From positions 3,857,001 to 3,921,000 of the forward strand of contig NZ_CP120683.1 of the NCBI RefSeq assembly GCF_030506325.1: DNA of 64,000 nt, given 5' to 3'. The notes under the pieces are model-generated. The model saw nothing but the letters and a program-made list of their open reading frames with translations. It was not told the origin of the DNA and did no database searches. Positions 53,492 to 62,154 of the stretch are shown here, piece by piece (positions within the stretch are counted from its first letter, which is position 1; each line of letters begins with the position of its first letter). This DNA is from Tunicatimonas pelagia (GTDB taxonomy: Bacteria > Bacteroidota > Bacteroidia > Cytophagales > Cyclobacteriaceae). The position numbers and the translations under genes were made by a program.

Positions 53492-55051
53492 CTACTGCTT
53501 TCTTGAGGTTGAATTATCAAAGGGGTGTAAATTCCATCGAAGTTTCAACATTAGCCCAAATGTCTGGTATAGATTGCCAAAATCGAAAGCAATGGCGGTA
53601 GTACTTTGTAGTTGTCGGTTTGGCAAAAACGAACGCTCCAACTCTAGAAGCAGACTTGCTTGATGTCTGGGCTCAAAGAAAAAATAATTTTCATGATCGA
53701 AATTTGGCTCACGGCTCCCCCAGTTGAAGCGACCATCATTCAGGCCGGCGTAGGTGCCAGAATGACGAGTATAGGTAGTTAGAAGCCTATAATTTACTCT
53801 TTGATAGTTGCCGGCTAGGGCTATATGATGAGCAAGTATTCGGTTACTGATGAACGCTTCCCCATAATTGGTGACATTTACCCCTATTTGCCTACTTCTT
53901 TGGTCAGTAAGAAAGAGAGGTGTTCCAATACTTCGCTGGTGAAACGTCCAGCCAGATTGATACAAAAAATTATTGTAATAATCATCTCTTCCACCGTATC
54001 GGTAACCAAAGTTAGGTTCAAGGTCAAGGGGATCGGTACCTGGTGGTGGATCAGGAATACCCGGCCCGCCCTGATGTTCGGAGTACGTAAATTCGTATAA
54101 AATTTCTTGTATAAGTTTCCCTTTTTCTCGTTGCCAAGATAGCCCTGATATTTGATCGTAGAAGTAGTAGCGGGTAATGCCTAGTCTATCTTCGAATGGG
54201 TCTTGGTGGTAGAAAGAAAGCGTACCAGTAGCTAAGGGTAGTTCAAAACCAAAATCAATAGTACCGATATGGCTGCCTAATGCATTTACAAAGTCGCCAC
54301 CCCCAGCAGCCGTTCGGCTATTTTGCCCTGTAATTACGCGCCAGTAATCAACTAGTTCACTATCTAGCTCACGCCCATTGGGGCGGGTACCCCCCCACTT
54401 AGCAAAGTGGACTAACCCCAAATACACCTTTATTGGATAAGACTTCCCTTTTCCCTGAAGATAAAAGGATTTTTCGTGTAGTAAAGGGTTGGCAATGTAT
54501 CGGTCTTCCTCCAGCCAACTATGGCCTATATGCCCTTTAAACTCTAAGTACCCTTTAGTAAGCGGAACGGGAGTATACTCAGGAACAGCAAGAATAATAG
54601 AGGGTAAAGGACGCGCGTTACGGCTAATTCCCCACGAACCAGTAGAAAGATCAGGTCGATGAACGCCCACTGTACGCTCCATCCATCCGGCACTCAGCTC
54701 TATAAATTTGTACTTTATTTTAGCGTACCCCTGATGAATACGGCTTTCTGATAGTTCAGAATTACCTAAGAGGTCAAGCCCCCAAGCAAAGTCCCAGTTT
54801 CTTTTATTCAGGTAAGGGGAATGAATGCCCGCCATCAGATAGCCGTTGGAAGATTGATCTTCAAACTTGCCGAAGCGGTTCGCTACAATCCACTGGGGTA
54901 AGTAATTTTGATTAGAGATAGTAAAGGCTGATTCCAGATTAATTTTTACAGAATCTAGTCGTTGAGTGTAGGCAGTAGAATTTGCCCCGACGACTAAAAT
55001 TATCAGAACTACTCCAAAAAAAAATATTTTACTGATTGACAGTTTTCTCAC
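53492..55051 (-). CDS. Wzi-like capsule assembly outer-membrane protein
   Basis: A 519-residue protein with a signal peptide (residues ~1-28) and a body of alternating short amphipathic strands typical of an outer-membrane beta barrel. It matches the capsule assembly Wzi family: PQWIVANRFGKFEDQSSNGYLMAGIHSPY near the start, an RTVGVHRPDLSTGSWGISRNA segment, and aromatic strand ends throughout. Wzi anchors capsular polysaccharide at the cell surface. Its start overlaps the WecG/TagA gene by 23 bp, so the two are translated together. Confidence 0.85.
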   Translation of the reverse strand: MRKLSISKIFFFGVVLIILVVGANSTAYTQRLDSVKINLESAFTISNQNYLPQWIVANRFGKFEDQSSNGYLMAGIHSPYLNKRNWDFAWGLDLLGNSELSESRIHQGYAKIKYKFIELSAGWMERTVGVHRPDLSTGSWGISRNARPLPSIILAVPEYTPVPLTKGYLEFKGHIGHSWLEEDRYIANPLLHEKSFYLQGKGKSYPIKVYLGLVHFAKWGGTRPNGRELDSELVDYWRVITGQNSRTAAGGGDFVNALGSHIGTIDFGFELPLATGTLSFYHQDPFEDRLGITRYYFYDQISGLSWQREKGKLIQEILYEFTYSEHQGGPGIPDPPPGTDPLDLEPNFGYRYGGRDDYYNNFLYQSGWTFHQRSIGTPLFLTDQRSRQIGVNVTNYGEAFISNRILAHHIALAGNYQRVNYRLLTTYTRHSGTYAGLNDGRFNWGSREPNFDHENYFFFEPRHQASLLLELERSFLPNRQLQSTTAIAFDFGNLYQTFGLMLKLRWNLHPFDNSTSRKQ

Positions 55052-55823
55052 GGCGGTTAGGTGTAATAATTTCCTTTAAAAAAAGATAGATGAAGTATCC
55101 ATTAGTTAGTAGGTACCGCTTCCAGAGCCGTTGTGGTTCCATAAGTAGGCGGAACAACCACTCTAACCCAGCAGCTTGCATCCATGCGGGAGCCTGTTTT
55201 ACCGTACCCGCATGAAAGCTGAAGGCGGCTCCTACCGCCATCATGACGGCATTTACTTTATCTAGTTGATTAGCTACCCATATCTCCTGACGAGGACACC
55301 CCCGCCCTACCAAAACGATATGTGCCCCCGAATTATTGATAGTATCAGCCGAAAGAGTATTGCCATCAGCCTTTTCCTCTCGGTACTGACCACAGATAGT
55401 CACATTAGGATAGGTATTGCGAATAAAATTGGCAAACTTATCAAGTGTTTCTTCAGTATTGCCACCGTACAAAAAAATACCCAGCTCCTTCGCATTTGCT
55501 TTTTTTAGCACGTGCAAAGTTAGCGTTGGGCCATATACCCGATCTTTTAACCCAACTCTATGGAAGAAATTCATCGCCCAGCGAATAGGTTGCCCATCGG
55601 GCACAATCATCTGCGCCTTCCGAGTTGCCTCACGCATAGCTGGATTCTGAACCGCTTCTACCAAACCATGCACTGGCAAGGCAAACACCCCGTAGCTATT
55701 CCTTTGCTCAGCTTGCTGAATAATGGTGTCACTAGCCGACTCGTAGTCGGTTATGGCGTAGTTAATAGCATTAAATACGTTTGCGTTCCTCACTACCTTT
55801 TGCATTCTTGTAATGAGATGCAA
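55029..55823 (-). CDS. WecG/TagA/CpsF-family glycosyltransferase
   Basis: A 264-residue GT26-type transferase. Family marks: VFALPVHGLVEAVQNPAMREA, IVPDGQPIRWAMNFFHR with the catalytic Asp, RVYGPTLTLHVL, IFLYGGNTEETLDKFANFI, and VLVGRGCPRQEIWVANQLD, VMMAVGAAFSFHAGTVKQAPAWMQAAGLEWLFRL. It adds N-acetylmannosaminuronate or a related sugar to a lipid-linked intermediate. It leads the Wzi gene, with 23 bp of overlap. ATG 55805 (MQKVVRN) is an alternative start. Confidence 0.9.
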   Translation of the reverse strand: MHLITRMQKVVRNANVFNAINYAITDYESASDTIIQQAEQRNSYGVFALPVHGLVEAVQNPAMREATRKAQMIVPDGQPIRWAMNFFHRVGLKDRVYGPTLTLHVLKKANAKELGIFLYGGNTEETLDKFANFIRNTYPNVTICGQYREEKADGNTLSADTINNSGAHIVLVGRGCPRQEIWVANQLDKVNAVMMAVGAAFSFHAGTVKQAPAWMQAAGLEWLFRLLMEPQRLWKRYLLTNGYFIYLFLKEIITPNRREKTVNQ

Positions 55824-55875
55824 TTTGCATAATTATCCAGATGAGAAAAACATCTGTTATAATAAAAATAGCGTG

Positions 55876-56133
55876 CTACTTCCTGGAATATGGTTTGGTG
55901 GGTTTGTCTAAAAACTTGACCAAAAACTTTCCCTCTCGCTGGTAGTAATAACCCCGGCGGGAATGGCAGTACGCGATAGGGGCACCCAGATCGCGCATAC
56001 TCCGTAGATAATATTTAAGTTGGCTAACGCTTATGTCTAGTTTATTGGCAAACTCGGTAGCCGAACCGGTGGTACCGAGGCGAATGAGTTGGTCCATGTA
56101 CTGTAGCCGGGAGGCATATTTATAGATAGGCAT
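55876..56133 (-). CDS. Small HTH protein
   Basis: About 85 residues from ATG 56133 (MPIYKYASR); the frame also offers a start at 56166. It resembles an HTH_11-like winged helix: MDQLIRLGTTGSATEFANKLDISVSQLKYYLRSMRDLGAPIAYCHSRRGYYY, as in the DNA-binding part of YafY/WYL regulators, but without an effector domain. It is 52 bp before the surface-polysaccharide genes on the same strand and may regulate them. Confidence 0.75.
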   Translation of the reverse strand: MPIYKYASRLQYMDQLIRLGTTGSATEFANKLDISVSQLKYYLRSMRDLGAPIAYCHSRRGYYYQREGKFLVKFLDKPTKPYSRK

Positions 56134-56441
56134 AGTAAGGTTGTGGTTATCGTTATTTACAATCACATCAAATTATACCTCACAATTTTGTTATCCAAAT
56201 AAATTAAAGAAAATTAGCAAAAAAATAATATACCACTTGTTAGGCATTTTCTCACCAGAAATTCTGATTTCTCTGTAAAGTACAAAAAGCAGCACCGAAG
56301 GATACCGCTTTCTCTTAAGACGGGGAAGATTAAATGTTTTATTCTTTCAGTAACTTTTCTCGCCATCGGTTGCCCAGCACTTCTATTACGTACAAGTCTG
56401 CCTATGACAAATTCATTATTTCCTTTACATAGATAAATGAG

Positions 56442-57134
56442 CTACTCTTCCATAAACACCCAAAGCCACCTACTGGTATGAATGGAGCCATCTCCGAATA
56501 CCAAGTTCCCGTCTTGTACATCTACAACATAAGAAGTACTATAAAGCTTGGTCACTACATCAAGGGAGGTATACTGAGGTTTCTGATGATAATATTCCCA
56601 TTTTCGAAAATTATCATCTATACCGCGGTACCAGTTCTGGTCGTTTGCCGAACCGTCAGCGCAAAATGTGATATGAGTATTTTGATCCAAACTATCTAAT
56701 GGAATATTCTGAAAGGGGGCATCAGCGTTTTTGCGCTCGTAACGCTTCATGAGCTTCCAGACTTTGCAGGTTTCCCCGGCTAATATCTGGGGAAAAGGTG
56801 GTAAAACTACTATTGTCTTGATGGTATCATCCCGGGCATCCCGTCTTACCACGGTAAGGGTTACTTCGTATTTCCCTGCCTGAGTATAAGTGTGCGTCGG
56901 AGCCCACCCATGGGTAGTGTCCTGGGTGCCATCGCCAAAGTTCCAGTAGTACGTCGCTTCTTCGCTCAGTTCGTGGGGAAATAGAACGGGATTACCCGCA
57001 AAGCTGGTGGTAACTCCCGGTTTAAAATCAGCCACCGGATCGGGATAGCCTATCGCCGGATCATCATCTTGACAAGCCCATACGATCATACTCGCTAGTC
57101 CGATCATACATTGCATAACATATTGGTTCTTCAT
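56442..57134 (-). CDS. PKD-domain lipoprotein
   Basis: About 230 residues from ATG 57134 (MKNQYVMQ), which gives a clean lipoprotein leader with lipobox IVWAC; the start at 57170 would place 12 odd residues before it. One PKD domain follows (FAGNPVLFPHELSEEATYYWNFGDGTQDT, with the WNFGDG signature, then HTYTQAGKYEVTLTVV). A C-terminal region of ~130 residues contains a lipocalin-like strand set (KVWKLMKRYER, NTHITFCADGSA). It probably faces the outside and binds proteins or glycans. It follows the T9SS cargo gene on the same strand, with 65 bp between. Confidence 0.75.
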   Translation of the reverse strand: MKNQYVMQCMIGLASMIVWACQDDDPAIGYPDPVADFKPGVTTSFAGNPVLFPHELSEEATYYWNFGDGTQDTTHGWAPTHTYTQAGKYEVTLTVVRRDARDDTIKTIVVLPPFPQILAGETCKVWKLMKRYERKNADAPFQNIPLDSLDQNTHITFCADGSANDQNWYRGIDDNFRKWEYYHQKPQYTSLDVVTKLYSTSYVVDVQDGNLVFGDGSIHTSRWLWVFMEE

Positions 57135-57199
57135 AAGCATTGGGTTATACGCCATCAAGTAAGGGGCCATGCTGCTGAAGCAAATATGCCCCGCCTCTT

Positions 57200-59356
57200 T
57201 TAGCGATTTAGTACTACTTTTTGGGTCACTATTTTATTATCAGTAGATACTTTGACAAAATAAATGCCACTTTTGGTAGTGCCTTCCGGGTACCAAACGG
57301 TTTCAAACCCGTTGTTCGTAACCTTATCCGATACGGTTGTATGTACTAACATTCCCTGGCTGTCGTAAATCTCTACTTTTACAGTGGCTGGAAAACGTAG
57401 TTGAGTACGCACAGTTAGGCTTTCAGAAAAAGCATTCGGAAAACAGGTGACGTTAAACGCATCATTTACCTCTTTGCCAGGTTTATCTTCGGTAACCCAA
57501 TTGCTATTGGCCATGTATTCGTTGGTTACATTACGAGAGGTGAGCACCTGTTTATTTTCCTTTTCGGAAAGAGGGGCTAGATACTGAGAAAAGGTAACAT
57601 CTGCTAGTAGATTCCTGTTGGTTCTGGCAACCTCATTATCTCTGAAGTCAGGTACGACAGCTATGAACTCAACATCCTGATTGTATTCGTCCAGAATTAC
57701 CTCAAAACCGGAAGTAAATACGATTTCCTGTCCGGCTATCATTTCCAAATCATCGTAGGGATACCTCACTTGAAAACTTTGACCAGCCACAATACGATTA
57801 TTTGCAACTATCGTTTGAGGACTGATATGCCCGTTGGCACTGAAAGGATAATAATTATTTCTAAAATCAAAGTCTATGCCTACCATTGTTTTCATATTCC
57901 GGGGCACCCGAGGCTCCTTTTGAATAGGGTAGACACGATATACTGTAATATCCCTATTAGTATTTCTGGTAGAGTTTTTTATCCTCAACTTAAGCTCTAA
58001 GGCTAATCCATTGGGGTTCCGGTACCCACTGAAGAAACCCGCATTTTCTATCATAGCAATATTGTAAAAACCTGTAGGCTCTCTGTCTTCAAAGGTGAAG
58101 GCGGCCTTCATAGAAACTAACGACAATCCAGTGTTATCATTAAAAGTATATTTAAGTTCATTCATCAATGAAAATCCGCACTTGCCTCGCGAGTCTGAGG
58201 GGCCTTCTATAAAACAAGCTTCCGTTCCTATGACTGGCTTTTCTACCAAACTAAACACTCCCCACGGAATATACTGTACGGGCCGGTAATACTCGCTTGA
58301 AGTAGGTGCGTTATGATTAAGTTTGAGTCCTAACCTGAATAATTCTTTACGGTTCTCAATGGTACCCTCGATTGCCAGATCGCCTTTAAAGTTTAAAGGC
58401 TTGGGAGAAGCTGCATCGTCTTGGAATATCAGCGAACTTACCAACCCTAAAACCTGCCCTGCTCCGGGTAAGAAACCAGCCGCCCCGCTAATCTGCTTGA
58501 TAGCAGGTACCCACCAAGCATCATCATCGTTTTTATCCTTCACGAGCTCCTTCAGCTTTTTCACCCCATCTCCTGCTCTCTTCACATATTTTGTTCCGGT
58601 ATTGAACGCTTTGGCAAAATCACTTCCTTGGGTGGTTCCCACATTCTCATCCATCACCTGATTGAGCGATAGATCGCCATTCACTTTAATAGTTGAGAGA
58701 TCAACACCATTTACAGCTAAACGTAATTCAATATTACGGTCTAATCCCGGATCATAGTTGAAAAGGTTGAAGTCGGCGTATCCCCAGCCGTCGTAAACGG
58801 CTACCTTGCTAATGTAGGTTTGTATTATTGCCGGATCGTACCCGTTCAAGCAGGGGGCATTGTCATCATTGAATGCTAACAGAGCCGACGTTCTGGTAGT
58901 TGCTAGAAATTGTAAGCTTGCTTCCATAGAAGAATAACTTAATTGGTCTATGTTTCTAAACAGCAGACGCAATACTCCCCGATAGCGGTTATACAAGATG
59001 AAGAAAGGGACATTAGGGGCTGAAGTGGAAGTACCAAAGTCACGATAGGCTAACATCCACCCGTCTTCCGGGTACATATCTTTTTCGTTGTCGTACGTTC
59101 TAAGAGGGTGACCAGAAGTAAAGAAAGGTGTTTCTACACCATTACCCACTTTTCCTATAGATTGCCCTTGACAGTCAGTCGCTTTCTCACAGCGATACCA
59201 CATATCCAGTCCGCCCTGGGAAGCGTAGGATTTGTACCACTGCCAGTTGGGGTCTAAATTCGGATCGCTGGAGGGCATATAGCGGGCGTTGGACTGGGCG
59301 AATGCTACTTCAACCATGCACGAGAGTAGCGTAAGTAAAACAATAGTATACTTCAT
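57200..59356 (-). CDS. Large secreted protein with T9SS C-terminal sorting domain
   Basis: About 718 residues from ATG 59356 (MKYTIVLL), giving a normal signal peptide ending near AFAQS. The body is beta-rich and I recognise no enzyme domain. The last ~85 residues are a type A sorting domain of the type IX secretion system: CFPNAFSESLTVRTQLRFPATVKVEIYDSQG, then KSGIYFVKVSTDNKIVTQKVVL. So it should cross the outer membrane by T9SS and become surface-attached or released. Tail-fibre-like genes lie directly upstream (2 bp before the ORF region), suggesting a co-expressed surface group. Confidence 0.8.
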   Translation of the reverse strand: MKYTIVLLTLLSCMVEVAFAQSNARYMPSSDPNLDPNWQWYKSYASQGGLDMWYRCEKATDCQGQSIGKVGNGVETPFFTSGHPLRTYDNEKDMYPEDGWMLAYRDFGTSTSAPNVPFFILYNRYRGVLRLLFRNIDQLSYSSMEASLQFLATTRTSALLAFNDDNAPCLNGYDPAIIQTYISKVAVYDGWGYADFNLFNYDPGLDRNIELRLAVNGVDLSTIKVNGDLSLNQVMDENVGTTQGSDFAKAFNTGTKYVKRAGDGVKKLKELVKDKNDDDAWWVPAIKQISGAAGFLPGAGQVLGLVSSLIFQDDAASPKPLNFKGDLAIEGTIENRKELFRLGLKLNHNAPTSSEYYRPVQYIPWGVFSLVEKPVIGTEACFIEGPSDSRGKCGFSLMNELKYTFNDNTGLSLVSMKAAFTFEDREPTGFYNIAMIENAGFFSGYRNPNGLALELKLRIKNSTRNTNRDITVYRVYPIQKEPRVPRNMKTMVGIDFDFRNNYYPFSANGHISPQTIVANNRIVAGQSFQVRYPYDDLEMIAGQEIVFTSGFEVILDEYNQDVEFIAVVPDFRDNEVARTNRNLLADVTFSQYLAPLSEKENKQVLTSRNVTNEYMANSNWVTEDKPGKEVNDAFNVTCFPNAFSESLTVRTQLRFPATVKVEIYDSQGMLVHTTVSDKVTNNGFETVWYPEGTTKSGIYFVKVSTDNKIVTQKVVLNR

Positions 59357-59370
59357 TGTGGTAACCATAA

Positions 59371-60021
59371 TTAATTTTTCAATTTATCATCCTCCTCCAA
59401 CGCCTTAATACGCCTTTCCTGCTCAATGACATACATCGTCAATTCCTCGATCTTTTGGAGTAGTTGAATCTGAAACTTCCCGGTGTTCACACCTACTTCT
59501 ACCATTTCGGCCGCTGGGGCAATCTCCGGCAGATGCTTGTTTTTAGTAACAAACTCTTCCACTTCAGAAAGTGGCCGTAACTGATAACCATCCTCAAACA
59601 CGAAATCAGCCCCTGCATTGGTTGTTACTCGCACCTCTCGGGCGTGAATGTCACCAGCGACTGTAAGTCTTGCTGAAGGGTTACTCGTGTTTATTCCTAC
59701 ATAGCCGTTACTCTTGATATACATGCGTGTATGTAATGTGCTGTTGGAGAACGTTTGAAACATTAAACCTCCCCCTGTAAAATTCCAATCCTTATCGCCC
59801 TTGGCAGCTATTCGTGCCAACTGAGTATTTCTGTTGCCTAGAAATGTCATATACACAGGAGTAGCTGGATAACCGTGGGTAGTGAATAGTTTGAGAGCCT
59901 CATAATTGTATCCATATCCGCCAAACTCCCCTTTACTGCTTCGGGTTTGAGCCCAACAATTCTGGAAAAGAATGAGTGCGAGAGATAGAACAAGTGTTGT
60001 AATAGATACACTGCTTTTCAT
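59371..60021 (-). CDS. Tail-fibre-like secreted protein A
   Basis: A 216-residue protein with a signal peptide (about residues 1-24). A variable middle precedes a short beta repeat of the phage-fibre kind (YVGINTSNPSARLTVAGDIHAREVRV). The C-terminus is ADFVFEDGYQLRPLSEVEEFVTKNKHLPEI, then a long helix with VNTGKFQIQLLQKIEELTMYVIEQERRIKALEE that probably forms a trimeric coiled coil. It is the most diverged of the three paralogues in this group. Such proteins are common in Bacteroidota; their role is probably surface adhesion, not phage assembly. Confidence 0.75.
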   Translation of the reverse strand: MKSSVSITTLVLSLALILFQNCWAQTRSSKGEFGGYGYNYEALKLFTTHGYPATPVYMTFLGNRNTQLARIAAKGDKDWNFTGGGLMFQTFSNSTLHTRMYIKSNGYVGINTSNPSARLTVAGDIHAREVRVTTNAGADFVFEDGYQLRPLSEVEEFVTKNKHLPEIAPAAEMVEVGVNTGKFQIQLLQKIEELTMYVIEQERRIKALEEDDKLKN

Positions 60022-60080
60022 GCGTCATTTTGTTTAAGTTTTAAAAGTATTATTCGTGTTCAAAACGAGGATGATGCTTT

Positions 60081-60851
60081 TCACTGTTGTTTTTTTAGCC
60101 TCAAAATACGATGCTTCTTACTAGCTTCAGCTTTTTCAAGCACTTCAATTTGTTGCTGCTGCTGAGATATTTGCTTCTCCTGTTCTATCGTATAAAGGGT
60201 TAATTCTTCTATTTTTTCTAGTAATTTGTTTTGGAACTCGGCCACATCCATGCCGTTTTCTTTTACTTCGGCAGCGGAAGGAATGCCCGGTAAATGCTTG
60301 TGTTGCTGCACGTAAGACGCTACTTCGGCTAATGGTTTCAGTGAATAATCTTCATCAAACACATAATCGGCTAATTGAATATTAGTCATCACTCGTATTT
60401 CCTTTGCCCGTATATCCCCATTTACCGAAAGCGTCGCTTTAGGATCAGTAGTGCCAATGCCTACGTTTCCATTGCTTTGGACAGTCATTTTAGTGCTGTT
60501 TCTTACTTTGAAAAGTAGTTTGGTTGATGAGCTAAAATTATGATTGATATAAGCTTCTCTAAACTGGTTTTGATGGCCAAATTCCAGTCCAGTAGTACCG
60601 TTCGATTGCAATCTAATCTTGGTACTTTATGCGCCACTACCACTTTTATTAAATACTGCCACAACTTGGTTGGAACCTTGTTCAACTACATGAAGTCGAT
60701 AACCGGGATTATTTATACCGATACCTACTCTACCCCAACGATAGATGTTATCGTGAATAGAGCCGCTAGACCATTGGGCCTGACTGGCGGTAAATGAGAA
60801 TAGAATTAATGCAAAAGCGAAGATTGAACCAGTTAATAATTGTGTTCTCAT
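60081..60851 (-). pseudogene. Tail-fibre-like secreted protein B, split by an in-frame TAA
   Basis: One continuous frame of 256 codons interrupted by a single stop. The first part (60851-60627, 74 codons) has a signal peptide and GRVGIGINNPGYRLHVVEQG; then TAA at 60629-60627; then the frame continues in phase (QSNGTTGLEFGHQNQFREAY, NGNVGIGTTDPKATLSVNGD, and the ADYVFDEDYSLKPLAEVASY end with its coiled coil). Paralogue C at 61022 is intact and of the same length, so the TAA is a nonsense mutation in this copy. A TTG at 60611 could restart translation but would give a protein without a leader. Confidence 0.75.
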
Positions 60852-61021
60852 GTTGAAAATAATTTAGGTTTTACCAATTTATTTATATGGTTAGATGATC
60901 TGAAGATTAATGCATACAAAGAAATGGTTGTATTCTAATTATTTTTTCAGTACGGGTTAGAACCATTATTTTGGTCTGAATAGCCATGAATCCAAAATAT
61001 TTCTTTCCAAAAAAAGGCTAG

Positions 61022-61804
61022 CTACTGTTTATCAGCTTGCATAGAGTCAAATTGTTGTTTCAGTAATGAGTTCTCCTTTTTAATAGATTCAAGCTCTTTG
61101 TTTTGCTCAATGATATAGAGGGTTAACTCTTCTACTTTTTCCAGCAATTTGTTTTGGAACTCAGCCACATCCATACCATTTTCTTTTACCTCAGCAGCCG
61201 AAGGAACGCCCGGTAGGTGCTTATGCTCTTGTACGTAAGATGCTACTTCGGCTAACGGTCTCAGTGAATAATCTTCATCAAACACATAATCAGCCAATTG
61301 AATATTAGTCATCACTCGTATTTCCTTTGCCCGAATATCCCCATTTACTGCAAGTGTTGCTTTAGGGTCAGTAGTGCCAATGCCTACTCTACCATTGCGG
61401 CGAATAGTCAATGCGTTTCGCTCTACTCTAACTCTACTAGACCTACTCCAATCTCTAGTAATGAATTGGAAGCCACCACCGCCAGCACCGTCGTTGTCCA
61501 TCCATCCTTTGCTTTTAATAATTAGGGCTCTTTCGTGCTGCTCTGGCCAGCCAACTCCAGAATAAGGGTAACCAAAATCTAGCTCTACTGCATCATCTGT
61601 GCCATTGCCTCGGGTAACATAGAGTTTCTGCCTAACTACGGTACTACCGTTAATGTCCAACAGCTCGGAAGGACTTGATAGACCGAGCCCCACTTTTCCT
61701 GTTCTGTATGTTGTACCAGTAGTTGACCCTCCGATCCATTGAGCATGAGTCAGCAAGGGGAAAAACAACGCGGAGAGTAGTAAAAACGTAATAGTGGTCC
61801 TCAT
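61022..61804 (-). CDS. Tail-fibre-like secreted protein C
   Basis: A 260-residue protein with a signal peptide (residues ~1-21, ending at THAQ). Two fibre-type beta repeats: GKVGLGLSSPSELLDINGST and GRVGIGTTDPKATLAVNGDI. The C-terminal part (AKEIRVMTNIQLADYVFDED, LAEVASYVQEHKHLPGVPSA, then the helix FQNKLLEKVEELTLYIIEQ) is nearly identical to protein B, also at DNA level (about 61110-61370 against 60200-60460). It is first in the minus-strand group; a dyad lies 68-104 bp before the start. Confidence 0.8.
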   Translation of the reverse strand: MRTTITFLLLSALFFPLLTHAQWIGGSTTGTTYRTGKVGLGLSSPSELLDINGSTVVRQKLYVTRGNGTDDAVELDFGYPYSGVGWPEQHERALIIKSKGWMDNDGAGGGGFQFITRDWSRSSRVRVERNALTIRRNGRVGIGTTDPKATLAVNGDIRAKEIRVMTNIQLADYVFDEDYSLRPLAEVASYVQEHKHLPGVPSAAEVKENGMDVAEFQNKLLEKVEELTLYIIEQNKELESIKKENSLLKQQFDSMQADKQ

Positions 61805-62154
61805 TGTAAAGAAAAATTTGGTGAATAATGAGGGTAAAGCTACGGGACAGGTGGTCGGTAATACTGGCTATTCGAGAAAACATTGATAATATTCTCGGAT
61901 TTTCTCGAACCACTGTATTTGCTCTCAGTTACCTCTTCATCCTAGCCTATCGCTTCGTAAGATTGCTTTAGGCTTTCCTTCCCATCGCCATTCCCCAAAG
62001 CCTTCGCAATGACGGTACAATTAGCGTTTTACTGTTCTTACGAGGGACGAAGCCATCTCCCGTTTTAGTGTGCTCGCGTGGGCGTGGTCTTCTATCTTCA
62101 TGTAGCGGTTACTAAGGCATATCCGCTACAGAGGTATTCGAATATAAACCTGGC
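61805..62154. other. Intergenic region with dyad and probable dispersed repeat
   Basis: 350 bp without a gene. Near the tail-fibre gene is the dyad listed separately (61872-61908). From about 61970 to 62075 the DNA holds CCTTCGCAATGACGGT and CGAGGGACGAAGCCATCTC words typical of a non-coding repeat scattered in many bacterial genomes. The end of the beta-helix gene lies directly to the right. Confidence 0.45.
61872..61908. promoter_or_regulatory. TCGAGAAAA/TTTTCTCGA dyad
   Basis: TCGAGAAAA (61872-61880) and its exact complement TTTTCTCGA (61900-61908), 19 nt apart, with an additional ATTCTCG word in the gap. It lies upstream of the tail-fibre group start (61804) and could be an operator. Confidence 0.4.

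Noticed and set aside
59371-61804. Prophage tail-fibre module
   Set aside because: The three fibre-like genes carry signal peptides and sit beside a T9SS cargo; no phage structural, lysis or integrase gene is nearby.
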